A stretch of 64,000 bases of DNA from Polynucleobacter sp. AP-Titi-500A-B4 (GCF_018688095.1 NZ_CP061311.1:1334120-1398119), one strand, 5' to 3'; shown: positions 7,210-16,495, counted from the first letter of the stretch. A program made the numbers and translations. The notes: generated by a model not told the origin, from the sequence alone.

Positions 7210-9368
7210 TAGAAGATGATACGCGCGCCAACGGTGATTGATTGCGGAGGCGCTGCTATATAGTTCGAGGCACTTGAATTTCCGAAAGTCACATAGTTTC
7301 GATTAAATAAATTGGTAATAGCAAGATAAGTAGAAGCTTGCGGGGTAATTTGGTAATTGGCCTTTAATCCAACGACTGCAGATGGAGGTACAGGGGGATC
7401 GCTATGATTTGTTTTAACCCACGTTAAACCTGCGTATCTAACTGTAGCAGTGAGACTTGCTTTTTCAACAGGATACCAAGTAAGCCCAGCACTTCCAAGA
7501 TTTAACGGAACGCCGCCAACCTGTCGGTTTGCTGGGTCAGCAGTTCCACTCCAAGTAAGACGAGTCTGGGTATATGCGTAATTAAGATCTGTCGCCCACC
7601 GTGAACTAATATCGTAATGGAACTGCGTCTCAATACCTTGGCTTTGCAAGTTCTGGTTATTTGTATAGTAATTGACACCGCTGCCTTGACATACGCCCAC
7701 ATTACCCGCATAAGTAGCGCTCGAATTAGAACACAAGGTCTTCGCAAGCGCATTGTCTGCAGAATTGTTGGCTAATGTATAAGAAGCAACTGCATTTCTA
7801 ATAAAATTATTAAAGCCAGTTAACTGAAAAAAACCGCTGCGCCAACGATAGTCAGTCCCCACCTCATAACCCGTCATTGTTTCCGGCGTTAAGTTAGGAT
7901 TTGCAAAATAGGATCCACCGGAACTCGAAGAGTATGAACGCAATAAATTATTCATGCCAGGTGCATGGAAGGCTTGATAGGCTGCAGATCGCAGATCCCA
8001 GTCCTTATTGAGGTTATACAGAATGCCAAGGGTTGGATTTAATTGCGTTTTTTGAATGTTTGGCACTGGAGTGGCAGTAGTAACACCTGTTGAAGTGAGG
8101 GTCACAGTATTTGTAGGAACCTGACTTGTGTACTGATCCAACCTTGCAGCTAAGGTGACCTCAAGAGGGATTGACGTTGACTTACTTTTAATTTGACCCA
8201 ACAGACCATAGAAGTTTTGGGTGGCTTGAGCATAAACAGTATTAAAAGTAGTTTGATTAGAGTTGTAGTTCTTCCCGTCGTTGGAGGCGCCAATGGTCCG
8301 AGCGTCGGCTCCAAACATTACTTGATCTACTATCCCAGTTAAATTCTTTGTATATAGGGCTGATCCAGCAAAAGTAGTGTAATTGTCCTGTGAAACTGCT
8401 GTAATTTTCCCGTTAGGTGAAGCAGACCCTGCATTGGGTTTATTAAATCCGCTAGTCTCCCCATAAACAGTTACCGCCACCTTTTCTGAATCTGACAATC
8501 TAGTTGTAGTTCCGGTTGCAAAATCTGCCTTTTGTACTAAATTTTTAGCAACTGAGTAATTGGTGCTTAGGTCCTCCATCGTGTAATACCCAGTTCTGAA
8601 AAAGCCTGTTGTATCTTGAGACACTTTAAAGTTGCCCTGTAGGCGAACGTTTGAATTCATTGCTTTACTATCGCTCATACCAGTTGCCCAGTTCGACGGC
8701 TTCCCAGGGTATATGGTTGCATAGCTTTTATAGCCCTCTGTACTGAAATAGTCCGCAGAAAATCTAAGTTGCATATCCTCAGAGGCAATAATATCTTTCG
8801 AGGCAGCAATATTTCCAGTCCCAAAAGAACCATAACTAGCCGATACATCTTGCTGACTATTTTTTGGTGTTTTAGTGAGTATGTTGATAACCCCACCCAT
8901 GCCATAGTTTCCCCAAAGGCTAGAAACTCCACCTCTCACAAACTCCACGCTTTCTATAGAAGACATGGGAACCTTATTCCACTCGACGGTTCCATAGAAT
9001 GCATCATTTGCAGGAGCCCCATCAATCAATACCAATGTTCTTGCGTTTCCAAGACCGCGAACGTTGATAGACTGACCGGTTGGATCCTTATAGTAATAAG
9101 GTTGATCACTAATAATTACGCCAGGCACATTCTTTAATATCTGGTCAATTGTTTGGTCAGGCGCAACCTCCAAAACCTCTTTAGTCAATATTGTGGTGTT
9201 AAGAGGAATTTCATCTAACGGCGTACCAGAACGAGTTGCATTAACAATCACATTGCTAAGCTTCTGATCATAATCCGGCGGGGGCGCAATCTGCGCCTGC
9301 GCATTGATGAATACCGACCCAAATAGCATGCCAATGCATACGCTAATTTTCTTTTTTTTCAACAACAT
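7209..9368 (-). CDS. TonB-dependent outer-membrane receptor, probably copper
   Basis: 719 residues: signal peptide ending in AQAQ, a plug domain (about 45-165; NVIVNATRSGTPLDEIPL, a TonB-box-like start, then VRGLGNARTLVLIDGAP), and a beta-barrel ending in the aromatic ITVGARIIF. Length and architecture are those of siderophore/OprC-type receptors. Substrate cannot be read from sequence. The downstream PCu(A)C, TlpA and CxCC propeller genes and the upstream DUF2946 gene point to copper. GGAGAAG lies upstream of the ATG. The stop overlaps the next start (TAATG). Confidence 0.85.
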   Translation of the reverse strand: MLLKKKKISVCIGMLFGSVFINAQAQIAPPPDYDQKLSNVIVNATRSGTPLDEIPLNTTILTKEVLEVAPDQTIDQILKNVPGVIISDQPYYYKDPTGQSINVRGLGNARTLVLIDGAPANDAFYGTVEWNKVPMSSIESVEFVRGGVSSLWGNYGMGGVINILTKTPKNSQQDVSASYGSFGTGNIAASKDIIASEDMQLRFSADYFSTEGYKSYATIYPGKPSNWATGMSDSKAMNSNVRLQGNFKVSQDTTGFFRTGYYTMEDLSTNYSVAKNLVQKADFATGTTTRLSDSEKVAVTVYGETSGFNKPNAGSASPNGKITAVSQDNYTTFAGSALYTKNLTGIVDQVMFGADARTIGASNDGKNYNSNQTTFNTVYAQATQNFYGLLGQIKSKSTSIPLEVTLAARLDQYTSQVPTNTVTLTSTGVTTATPVPNIQKTQLNPTLGILYNLNKDWDLRSAAYQAFHAPGMNNLLRSYSSSSGGSYFANPNLTPETMTGYEVGTDYRWRSGFFQLTGFNNFIRNAVASYTLANNSADNALAKTLCSNSSATYAGNVGVCQGSGVNYYTNNQNLQSQGIETQFHYDISSRWATDLNYAYTQTRLTWSGTADPANRQVGGVPLNLGSAGLTWYPVEKASLTATVRYAGLTWVKTNHSDPPVPPSAVVGLKANYQITPQASTYLAITNLFNRNYVTFGNSSASNYIAAPPQSITVGARIIF

Positions 9369-9390
9369 TTACTTCTCCACACAACATGGC

Positions 9391-9425
9391 GGCAACTGGG
9401 TTGCCAACTACATAGCTAGGCTATG
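9391..9425 (-). other. Two tandem hairpins between DUF2946 gene and TonB receptor
   Basis: GGCAAC/GTTGCC (9391-9405) and CATAGC/GCTATG (9411-9425), each with six pairs and a three-base loop, fill the 69-base gap. They could act in mRNA processing or partial attenuation between the small first gene and the receptor. No T run follows, so a classical terminator is unlikely. Confidence 0.4.
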
Positions 9426-9437
9426 CCCTAAAGATGT

Positions 9438-9809
9438 TTAGGCTTTTGCTGGCGGAGCTGCTGAGGGAGGTGTTACCCAAACAGCGAGTGGTTTGGGTGA
9501 TTGATAGAACAGTGCTGGCAGCAAAGCTAGCGTTTGCGGTGCCTGGAATGTAAGGTTGGTATTGAATGCTGGAGTAATCGTATTTTGAGCAACGCAATAC
9601 GGGCAAGGCTGCGCTTGATCGGCGACCTCTTGGTCTTCAGTCTGCACCTTGATTTCTGCCTTAGTGCCATCAGCAGAACAAATCTCCATCGCAAAACCTT
9701 GTCCGTGTTTTGCAAGCGATACCGCTTGTGACACTGCTGGCGCAAGTGCACTCATCGCAATGGCTGCAGCTGCAATCCAGTGAATGAGGCGGTTTTTGTG
9801 GAAATTCAT
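9438..9809 (-). CDS. DUF2946-family small protein
   Basis: 123 residues. An N-terminal hydrophobic signal segment (WIAAAAIAMSALAPAVSQA) is followed by a short domain with EICSADG and PCPYC, the Cys pair pattern of DUF2946. A Pro/Ala-rich end follows. Members of this family often neighbour copper-related TonB receptors and PCu(A)C genes, as here, but their molecular role is not established. A TAAAAT box lies nine bases before the ATG with no Shine-Dalgarno, so the message may have only a very short leader. It is the first gene of the copper set. Confidence 0.7.
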   Translation of the reverse strand: MNFHKNRLIHWIAAAAIAMSALAPAVSQAVSLAKHGQGFAMEICSADGTKAEIKVQTEDQEVADQAQPCPYCVAQNTITPAFNTNLTFQAPQTLALLPALFYQSPKPLAVWVTPPSAAPPAKA

Positions 9810-9845
9810 GGTGTATGAATTTTATCGGAGTTTTCACTTTTCCAT

Positions 9846-9872
9846 GAAAAAAGGGGCTGACGCCCCTTTTTC
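9846..9872 (-). terminator. Rho-independent terminator after tctA
   Basis: AAAAAGGGGC and GCCCCTTTTT form a ten-pair stem with a TGAC/GTCA tetraloop. A-rich and T-rich flanks allow use in both directions. It separates the tct operon from the DUF2946 gene downstream on the same strand. Confidence 0.85.
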
Positions 9873-9901
9873 CTTTGAAATCGCTATTTCTAGCGAGTTT
9901 C

Positions 9902-11401
9902 TTATGCTGCTGCAGCTTTTTTCTTGCCAATCACCTTGCCAATCAATGGCCAGAAGAGCAGTACTAATGCCAGAGAAGTAATGCCGCCTACCAATGGGTT
10001 AGAGAAGAAAATATCTAAGCTGCCTTGAGAGAACAGCATGGATTGACGGAAAGAATCTTCTGCACGGTCGCCCAAGACCAAGGCTAAGACCATTGGCGCC
10101 ATTGGGTAATCGAGCTTTTTGAAAACATAACCGAGAACACCGAAGCCCAACATCAACCAAACGTCAAACATGGCGTTGTGAACGGTATATGCACCCACCG
10201 CACAAATCACAATAATGACTGGCGCAATGATTGAGAATGGGATTCTCAAGATGGAGGCGAACAATGGCACGCAAGTTAATACAACAAACAAGCCGGCCAA
10301 GTTACCCAAATACATACTTGCGATCAAGCCCCAAACAAAGTCTGGCTTCTCTACGAAAAGCAAAGGGCCAGGTTGTAAACCCCAGATCAACAAGCCACCG
10401 AGCAATACCGCTGCTGTTGGTGAGCCTGGAATACCGAGAGATAGCATTGGCAAAAGCGCTGCAGTACCAGCAGCATGAGCTGCTGTTTCTGGAGCAACGA
10501 TGCCCTCCATTTTTCCAGTACCAAACTTATCGCCCTCTTTGGATACGCGCTTAGCAACACCGTACGCCATAAAGGATGCAGGAGTTGCGCCACCAGGAGT
10601 AATACCCATCCAGCAACCAATCAAGCAGCTACGTAATGAAGTAGCCCAGTATTTTGGCAATTGCTTCCATGTTTCCAAGACAACCTTACCGCGAATCTTC
10701 GCAGCCGCACCTTGGAATGCCAAACCTTCTTCCATTGAGAGAAGGATCTCGCCAATACCAAACAGACCAATCACCGCGATTAAGAAGTCAAAACCGCGCA
10801 TCAATTCTGGATGACCGAATGTCAAACGCAATTGACCGGTAACAGTATCCATACCAACAGTAGCTAAGGCGAAGCCCAACATCATGGCGGAGATCGTTTT
10901 AAACGGCGACCCCTTGTTCATCCCCACAAAACTACAGAAGGTGAGCAAGTACACCGAGAAGAATTCCGGTGGACCGAATTGGAGTGCAAACTTAGCCACC
11001 AATGGTGCCAAGAAGGTAATCATCACAATCGCAAAGAACGCACCTACAAATGAAGATGTGAAGGCTGCAGTCAATGCCTCTCCTGCTTTACCATTACGTG
11101 CCATTGGATAACCGTCAAAGGTTGTCGCAACTGACCATGGCTCACCAGGAATATTAAAGAGCACCGATGTAATCGCTCCGCCAAACAACGCACCCCAGTA
11201 AATACAGGAGAGCATGATGATTGCTGAGGTTGGTGGCATTGTGAAGGTCAACGGCAACAGAATCGCAATACCGTTTGCACCGCCTAAACCTGGCAACACA
11301 CCGATGATCACACCGAGCGTTACACCAACCAACATTAACAGTAAGTTAAAGGGTGTCATTGCAACGGCAAAGCCGTTGAATAGAGCGCTAATTTCTTCCA
11401 A
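9902..11401 (-). CDS. tctA: Tripartite tricarboxylate transporter, large permease TctA
   Basis: 499 residues, about 12 membrane segments. The TctA signatures are present: GVLPGLGGANGIAILLPL near the N-terminus and LSLGIPGSPTAAVLLGG in the second half. It forms the ion-driven channel that takes up a carboxylate delivered by TctC. The start is TTG with AAGGAG six bases upstream. The C-terminus is a Lys/Ala tail (KVIGKKKAAAA). It lies 40 bases after tctB in the tctC-tctB-tctA order. The substrate cannot be assigned. Confidence 0.93.
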   Translation of the reverse strand: MEEISALFNGFAVAMTPFNLLLMLVGVTLGVIIGVLPGLGGANGIAILLPLTFTMPPTSAIIMLSCIYWGALFGGAITSVLFNIPGEPWSVATTFDGYPMARNGKAGEALTAAFTSSFVGAFFAIVMITFLAPLVAKFALQFGPPEFFSVYLLTFCSFVGMNKGSPFKTISAMMLGFALATVGMDTVTGQLRLTFGHPELMRGFDFLIAVIGLFGIGEILLSMEEGLAFQGAAAKIRGKVVLETWKQLPKYWATSLRSCLIGCWMGITPGGATPASFMAYGVAKRVSKEGDKFGTGKMEGIVAPETAAHAAGTAALLPMLSLGIPGSPTAAVLLGGLLIWGLQPGPLLFVEKPDFVWGLIASMYLGNLAGLFVVLTCVPLFASILRIPFSIIAPVIIVICAVGAYTVHNAMFDVWLMLGFGVLGYVFKKLDYPMAPMVLALVLGDRAEDSFRQSMLFSQGSLDIFFSNPLVGGITSLALVLLFWPLIGKVIGKKKAAAA

Positions 11402-11441
11402 CTTGAACTCCTTTTTCTCTTATCTTTTTTATTTATATTTT

Positions 11442-11969
11442 TTAGTTCACACCAACAAACTCGAGGGGGTTGAACCAGGAGCCGTGAGGCAATGGAACTT
11501 GGAACCAGAACTCGAACATGAGGTACAGAGCTACGCTCACCCCTACAGATACGACAACCGCTTTCCAGATTGGGTATTTCCCAAGCCAAACCATAAAAAT
11601 AGCAATGTAAAGGGCAGAGGAAACATAAATACCGATTAATTGAACGCCCAGAACAAAAACGATCGCTGGCAACAATACTGCCATCACCTGTTTAAAAGGC
11701 TCTCTCTCAACGAAAGTTTCTGTTTCCTTATTCTTGTTCACGATGACAGCTTGATACAAAGTCACTGTGCTCGAAAGCATGATGATCAAACTGATGTAGA
11801 AAGGGAAATATCCCGCTTCAGGACCATCAGCACCCCAACTAGCGCCCAACTTCAGGCTGCCAATCATGACTGTAAGACCTATGGCAAGGAACGCGAGCGA
11901 AGTAATGATGTCCATCGCTCTTACGCTAATTACTGAATCTTGATTTGAATTATTTGTATGTTCAGACAT
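11442..11969 (-). CDS. tctB: Tripartite tricarboxylate transporter, small permease TctB
   Basis: 175 residues with four predicted membrane segments (starting at IITSLAFLAIGLTVMIG) and the Gly-rich GPEAGYFPFY loop typical of TctB. It assists TctA. No strong ribosome site precedes the ATG (an A-rich stretch instead), which fits lower expression than tctC. It lies between tctC, from which it is separated by a hairpin at 12013-12038, and tctA. Confidence 0.9.
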   Translation of the reverse strand: MSEHTNNSNQDSVISVRAMDIITSLAFLAIGLTVMIGSLKLGASWGADGPEAGYFPFYISLIIMLSSTVTLYQAVIVNKNKETETFVEREPFKQVMAVLLPAIVFVLGVQLIGIYVSSALYIAIFMVWLGKYPIWKAVVVSVGVSVALYLMFEFWFQVPLPHGSWFNPLEFVGVN

Positions 11970-12012
11970 TTTTTATTTTTACTAAGGTTGATTTAAAGCG
12001 CTTACTTAAAAA

Positions 12013-12038
12013 ATAGGACCCCCTACTGGAGGCCCTAT
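12013..12038 (-). terminator. Intra-operon hairpin between tctC and tctB
   Basis: ATAGGACCCCC and GGAGGCCCTAT pair with two symmetrical mismatches around a TACT loop. Placed directly after the binding-protein gene, it probably attenuates read-through or protects the tctC message, giving more binding protein than permease, as in many ABC and TTT operons. Confidence 0.6.
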
Positions 12039-12053
12039 CTTGTTTTAACAAAA

Positions 12054-13058
12054 TTACTTAGCCAAAAATCCAGCTTCGGCCATTAACTGCTTATGTAAAG
12101 CCTCATTTAATGTGAGCCAGTTACGGAACTCTTTACCAGTCATGAATGTTTGGTTAAATGCGCCATCAGCCATAAACTTTTTCCAGTCTGGTGTAGCACG
12201 TACTTTCTTGAATAACTCAACGTAGAAGTCAACCTGCTCTTGAGTTACGCCTGGAGCCATGAAGATGCCACGGAGCATTACGTAGTCGGTTGGCACACCA
12301 ACTTCCTTACAGGTAGGAACGTCATTCCAAGATTGGGTATCCGTAATCTTCTCTTTATATGGCATACGGGTATCGTCAAATACGCACAATGCACGCAACT
12401 TATTAGCACGCCATTGAGCAACGGCTTCGATTGGATTATTCACAGATGAATCAATGTGATTGCCAACGAGCTGAACAGCAACGTCGCCACCCCCTTTAAA
12501 TGGGATGTAAGTAAACTTCGCGCCAGTTGCTTTTTCAAGCGCTACTGTAATGATCTGATCTTCTTGTTTAGATCCAGTGCCACCCATTTTGAACTTGCCA
12601 GGACCAGCTGCTTTAGCTGCATCGATGTATTCCTTGGCTGTCTTGTAAGGCTTTTCAGCGTTATCCCACAACACAAATTGGTCCAATGCCAACATGGCTA
12701 CTGGAGTAATGTCCTGCCAGTTAAATGGAACACCAGTTGCTAATGGGGTTGTAAATAAGTTCGAGAGTGTGATGATGATCTTATTTGGATCACCTTTAGC
12801 TTCTTTCATTGCCAAGAAACCTTCAGCACCAGCACCTGCACCCTTATTAACAGGAATAACAGCCTGCTTCATCAAGTTATTTTTTGTGATGATCCCTTGG
12901 ATCATGCGAGCCATTTGGTCTGCGCCACCACCAGGACCAGCAGGAATGATGAATTCAACTGGCTTGTTTGGTTCCCATGCTGCAAACGCAGGTGAAGCAC
13001 CAGTGACGCCGAGGGCTAATGCGGCAGAAATCAATGCGCCTTTTAACTTCATCTTCAT
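12054..13058 (-). CDS. tctC: Tripartite tricarboxylate transporter binding protein TctC
   Basis: 334 residues: a signal peptide (GALISAALALGVTGASPAFA), then the Bug/TctC fold with the substrate-loop motif IPAGPGGGADQMAR and the family GTGSKQEDQ segment. It binds an organic acid in the periplasm and delivers it to TctAB. The start at 13058 is preferred over the ATG at 13073, because the GGAG ribosome site (nine bases before) overlaps that upstream ATG. It is the first gene of the operon. Confidence 0.92.
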   Translation of the reverse strand: MKMKLKGALISAALALGVTGASPAFAAWEPNKPVEFIIPAGPGGGADQMARMIQGIITKNNLMKQAVIPVNKGAGAGAEGFLAMKEAKGDPNKIIITLSNLFTTPLATGVPFNWQDITPVAMLALDQFVLWDNAEKPYKTAKEYIDAAKAAGPGKFKMGGTGSKQEDQIITVALEKATGAKFTYIPFKGGGDVAVQLVGNHIDSSVNNPIEAVAQWRANKLRALCVFDDTRMPYKEKITDTQSWNDVPTCKEVGVPTDYVMLRGIFMAPGVTQEQVDFYVELFKKVRATPDWKKFMADGAFNQTFMTGKEFRNWLTLNEALHKQLMAEAGFLAK

Positions 13059-13358
13059 AAAGTATGTCTCCAAAAATGGTTACCAATTTAATTTGGCTTA
13101 TTAATATGTGAGTGATTTTTAAACAAGATGCGCCAGTTGAACTTGACTACCATCAATAATTTCAAAATCGACACGCGAGAGCTTCTTTAATCTAGTAGAA
13201 ACCCTGATAAATCAAGCCAAAGACCAGAGGCTAGTGTACTTACATCCAATCTTAATAATCGCATTGAATGCACAAAAAACGTACAAAAATAAGGGATGAT
13301 ATTTTCGGAAATAGCAGAAGGTTGAGATCTAGGGTTTACCCTAAATAATCTGTGTGAA
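13059..13358. promoter_or_regulatory. 300-base gap: tctC upstream region and tRNA downstream region
   Basis: No open frame of substance. It must hold the leftward tctC promoter, but I see no convincing -35/-10 pair. A TAGGG/CCCTA hairpin (13330-13343) lies just downstream of the leftward tRNA-Thr and may help end that transcript, though it lacks a T run. Confidence 0.4.
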
Positions 13359-13434
13359 TGGTGCCGCTTGCCGGAATCGAACTGGCGACCTTTTCATTAC
13401 GAATGAACTGCTCTACCAACTGAGCTAAAGCGGC
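13359..13434 (-). tRNA. tRNA-Thr (anticodon CGT)
   Basis: A 76-base cloverleaf on the minus strand. The acceptor arms GCCGCTT and AAGCGGC pair, the D arm has AGCTCAGTTGGTAGAGC, the anticodon loop TTCGTAA reads codon ACG, and the T arm has GGTTCGAATCC-like sequence (GTTCGAATC). The CCA end is encoded. The anticodon stem's first pair is mismatched. Confidence 0.95.
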
Positions 13435-13449
13435 TTACCGCAATAAATT

Positions 13450-13929
13450 CTAGCGGAAACGATCTAGGAGTTTCTTGCTAACTTTATCTAATGCAGTGGA
13501 GTCTTTAATAAGGAACTGCAGGCCATTAGAGTCTGCAATCAATAAAGTATTGCCAGCGATTCTGCGAATATCTTCTTCACCCTTGAGGCGAATACGAGTG
13601 GGACCACGATCGGTTTCAATATCCCAAATGCTTGGTGTGGCGAATGTAGAAACCTTGATAATTTTTTCGATCACCGGCATGAACTCGCGCGCAGCCAATT
13701 CATCTTCAATCAAGGTAAGCTCGTCTTTTGATATGGCGGCAACATCGGGATACCAAAGGACTTCTTTGCCAGATTGATTCATGATGCCAACACCAGAGCC
13801 TGGAGACGTTATCGGAAATGCTCGCACTGGATAAACGCCAATGTGATGCTCACCTTTTGCATCAATAAATACCAAGCGTCCCAATGGATCGCGCATAAGT
13901 TGTTGGGTAACTTGATGAGCTTGCGTCAT
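13450..13929 (-). CDS. DUF1854 protein of the cyanophycin block
   Basis: 159 residues, soluble, with no signal peptide. The sequence fits DUF1854 (start LMRDPLGRLVF, middle GIMNQSGKEVLWYPDV, TRIRLKGEEDIRR near residue 112). In burkholderial genomes this family travels with an ABC exporter and cyanophycin synthetases. Its molecular role is not known. Its ATG overlaps the stop of the ABC exporter gene by four bases (13926-13929), so the two are translated together. Likely a partner of the exporter or of granule metabolism. Confidence 0.8.
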   Translation of the reverse strand: MTQAHQVTQQLMRDPLGRLVFIDAKGEHHIGVYPVRAFPITSPGSGVGIMNQSGKEVLWYPDVAAISKDELTLIEDELAAREFMPVIEKIIKVSTFATPSIWDIETDRGPTRIRLKGEEDIRRIAGNTLLIADSNGLQFLIKDSTALDKVSKKLLDRFR

Positions 13930-16292
13930 ACCCCACCCCCAATATTTTTTGCGATCTCTTGTAATTTCTCTTCCTGCTTTTCTATTCTTTCTTCCTTCTG
14001 CTCTTGCGGGCCCTCTTCCAAACTTTCACCAATCGCACCACCTTCAACCAACTCTGCAGCATGGCGCAATTGAGCTTGATACAAGGTGTAGTAGGCACCT
14101 TGGGCATCCATTAACTGCTCGTGGGAACCAATCTCGACAATCTCACCCTTATCTAAGACTACGAGGCGATCTGCCTTTCTCAGGGTTGAGAGACGGTGTG
14201 CAATAGCAATGGTGGTGCGACCTTTAACCAGATTATCCAAAGCTCGCTGAATTTCTTTTTCGGTCGTCGTGTCAACGGATGATGTAGCTTCATCCAAGAT
14301 TAAAATGCTTGGATTTATCAAGAGCGCGCGTGCGATCGAGATTCGTTGACGTTCACCACCAGATAGAGATTGACCACGCTCACCGACGAGCGAGTCATAC
14401 CCTAATGGCAAACGCAGAATAAATTCATGGGCATGAGCAGCACGAGCTGCTTCGATAATTTCTTCGCGAGTAGCATCAGGTTTGCCATAAGCAATATTCT
14501 CTGCAATCGTCCCGAAGAACAAGAATGGCTCTTGCAATACCAAGCCAATACATTTGCGATAGTCTGCAATCCCAATACTACGAATATCGCGCCCATCTAA
14601 TGCAATCGAGCCAGAGCTCACGTCATAGAAACGGCAAATCAAGTTGACCAAAGTACTCTTACCGGAGCCACTATGCCCTACCAAACCAATCATTTCGCCC
14701 GGGGCAATATCTAAATCAATCCCTTTAGATACTGCACGATTGCCGTAGCGGAAACCCACGCCATGCATTGAGATACGACCTTTGACTGGACCGAGCGGCG
14801 CAGGGTTAATCGGCTCAGGAACGCTGGAGACGTGATCCAAAATATCAAAGATACGTTTAGCACCCGCCGCTGCTTTTTGGGTATGCGACACAATGCGGCT
14901 CATCGAGTCTAAGCGTATATAAAAGCGGCCGATGTAGGCAAGGAAGGCAATCAACACACCGACAGTGACTTTTTGATGTGCAACTTGCCAGATACCGAAT
15001 CCCCACACTACTAATAAACCAGTTTCCGTTAAGAGCGTGACTGTTGGTGAAAACAAACCCCAAACGCGATTAACGCGATCATTAATTTGGAGATTGTGTT
15101 TATTGGAATCCACAAAACGCTTGAGCTCACGATCTTCCTGAGCAAATGCTTTCACAACGCGAATACCAGGAATGGTATCGGCCAAAATATTCGTCACCTC
15201 AGACCAGATGCGATCGATCTTCTCAAAGCCAAAGCGCAAACGATCGCGCACCACATGAATCATCCATACAATGAATGGCAGCGGCGCTAAGGTCACTAAA
15301 GCCAATAAAGGATCAATCGATACCAAGATGGCTGCCGTCATGGTGATCATCAAGACATCAGTTGCAAAGTCCAATGCGTAAAGGGATAGGAAGACACAAA
15401 TTCGATCTGTCTCTGCGCCAATACGGGCAATCAAGTCACCAGTACGCTTACCGCCAAAGTACTCCAGCGAGAGTTTGAGTAAATGCTCAAATGTCGTATT
15501 ACGAAGATCGGCACCAATTCGCTCACTCACTAATGCGAGCAAGTAAGTCTTCCACCAACCCAAGCCCCACGCAATGATGGCAGCACCAAAAAGTGCTAAT
15601 AAATATTTGGTGGCTAAATCAAAATCAATGGGGTTACCACGCTCATAAGGAATCAAGACATGATCCATCAAGGGCATCGTAAGATACGGCGGAATTAAAG
15701 TTGCGCCAGTTGATAGCAGCGTCAATATGAAACCCAAGAGTAATTGCTTTTTATAGGGCTTAGCGAAACGCCACAACTTAAATAAAGTCCAAGTCGATGG
15801 TGGCTTGTCATCCTCAGGATCGCACGTTGGACAAACGTCTGAGTTAGCCGGCTTAGGACTCAAGCAAACCGGACAAACTTGCTTGTCATACTCACCCACT
15901 TCAGCATCTGTGTGCTCCTCACCTCGAAGCAGCTGTCTAAAACTAGACTGCAGACGTAAGACCTGAGGATTGACCGCTAGGGTGAAGTACCAAATCCGTT
16001 GCAAAGCATCTGACGTTTCTAGCTTTAAATGTCCCACCCCAGCGTGATCACCATGCGCTAGATGCGCTTCGGAGCTAATCGGCCAAGATTCAAATTGCTG
16101 ACCATCGGACCAAAACAATCCTTGCTCGGTCAGCAGCAGAAGGCTTCTTTCAAAGCGTAAATTTGCATCCAAATCTAGCTCGACCCAAGTCAGCACTGCC
16201 TCTAGGCTTTGAATTGGGGATTTTTCGCCCCTAAAAACGGTCTGCCAATCATTTGGCAGCGCAGGGGCAAAAGGTAGGATTTGTGGCTTCAT
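13926..16292 (-). CDS. ABC exporter with zinc-ribbon insertion, cyanophycin-associated
   Basis: 788 residues. Residues about 1-135 are a soluble N-terminal domain unlike ordinary exporters. A zinc ribbon follows (CPVC, 11 residues, CPTC; about 140-160), then a six-segment exporter membrane domain (about 180-470). The nucleotide-binding domain has Walker A GHSGSGKST, signature LSGGERQR, Walker B ILILDEATS and the H-loop AHRLST. The tail is Glu/Lys-rich. I prefer the ATG at 16292 over a TTG nine bases upstream. TATACT lies at 16303-16308, so the leader would be very short. It is divergent from the cyanophycin synthetases and overlaps the DUF1854 gene. The transported substrate is unknown. Confidence 0.85.
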   Translation of the reverse strand: MKPQILPFAPALPNDWQTVFRGEKSPIQSLEAVLTWVELDLDANLRFERSLLLLTEQGLFWSDGQQFESWPISSEAHLAHGDHAGVGHLKLETSDALQRIWYFTLAVNPQVLRLQSSFRQLLRGEEHTDAEVGEYDKQVCPVCLSPKPANSDVCPTCDPEDDKPPSTWTLFKLWRFAKPYKKQLLLGFILTLLSTGATLIPPYLTMPLMDHVLIPYERGNPIDFDLATKYLLALFGAAIIAWGLGWWKTYLLALVSERIGADLRNTTFEHLLKLSLEYFGGKRTGDLIARIGAETDRICVFLSLYALDFATDVLMITMTAAILVSIDPLLALVTLAPLPFIVWMIHVVRDRLRFGFEKIDRIWSEVTNILADTIPGIRVVKAFAQEDRELKRFVDSNKHNLQINDRVNRVWGLFSPTVTLLTETGLLVVWGFGIWQVAHQKVTVGVLIAFLAYIGRFYIRLDSMSRIVSHTQKAAAGAKRIFDILDHVSSVPEPINPAPLGPVKGRISMHGVGFRYGNRAVSKGIDLDIAPGEMIGLVGHSGSGKSTLVNLICRFYDVSSGSIALDGRDIRSIGIADYRKCIGLVLQEPFLFFGTIAENIAYGKPDATREEIIEAARAAHAHEFILRLPLGYDSLVGERGQSLSGGERQRISIARALLINPSILILDEATSSVDTTTEKEIQRALDNLVKGRTTIAIAHRLSTLRKADRLVVLDKGEIVEIGSHEQLMDAQGAYYTLYQAQLRHAAELVEGGAIGESLEEGPQEQKEERIEKQEEKLQEIAKNIGGGV

Positions 16293-16302
16293 CAACTCCA
16301 AA

Positions 16303-16308
16303 AGTATA
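16303..16308 (-). promoter_or_regulatory. -10 box of the ABC exporter/DUF1854 operon
   Basis: TATACT on the minus strand, ten bases before the ATG at 16292. Transcription would start at about the GGAG ribosome site, leaving a leader of only about four bases. The remaining 187 bases up to the divergent synthetase gene are AT-rich and should hold its promoter; I see no clear box there. Confidence 0.5.
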
Positions 16309-16495
16309 GTGGAGCTAGCTTTTTTAGATTTATTGCTTATGTCAACTTTCAGGGGTAGAAAACCGTTAAATTAGCTAGGTAGTCCTTTTTATGTATTTTT
16401 GCTATTTTTGTGGATTTTGAATAAAACTAGAAACTGAGAGACAGTCAAGCGCGCCGACCTCTAAAACATGGCGTCGACCCCTCGCAACACCTTAA

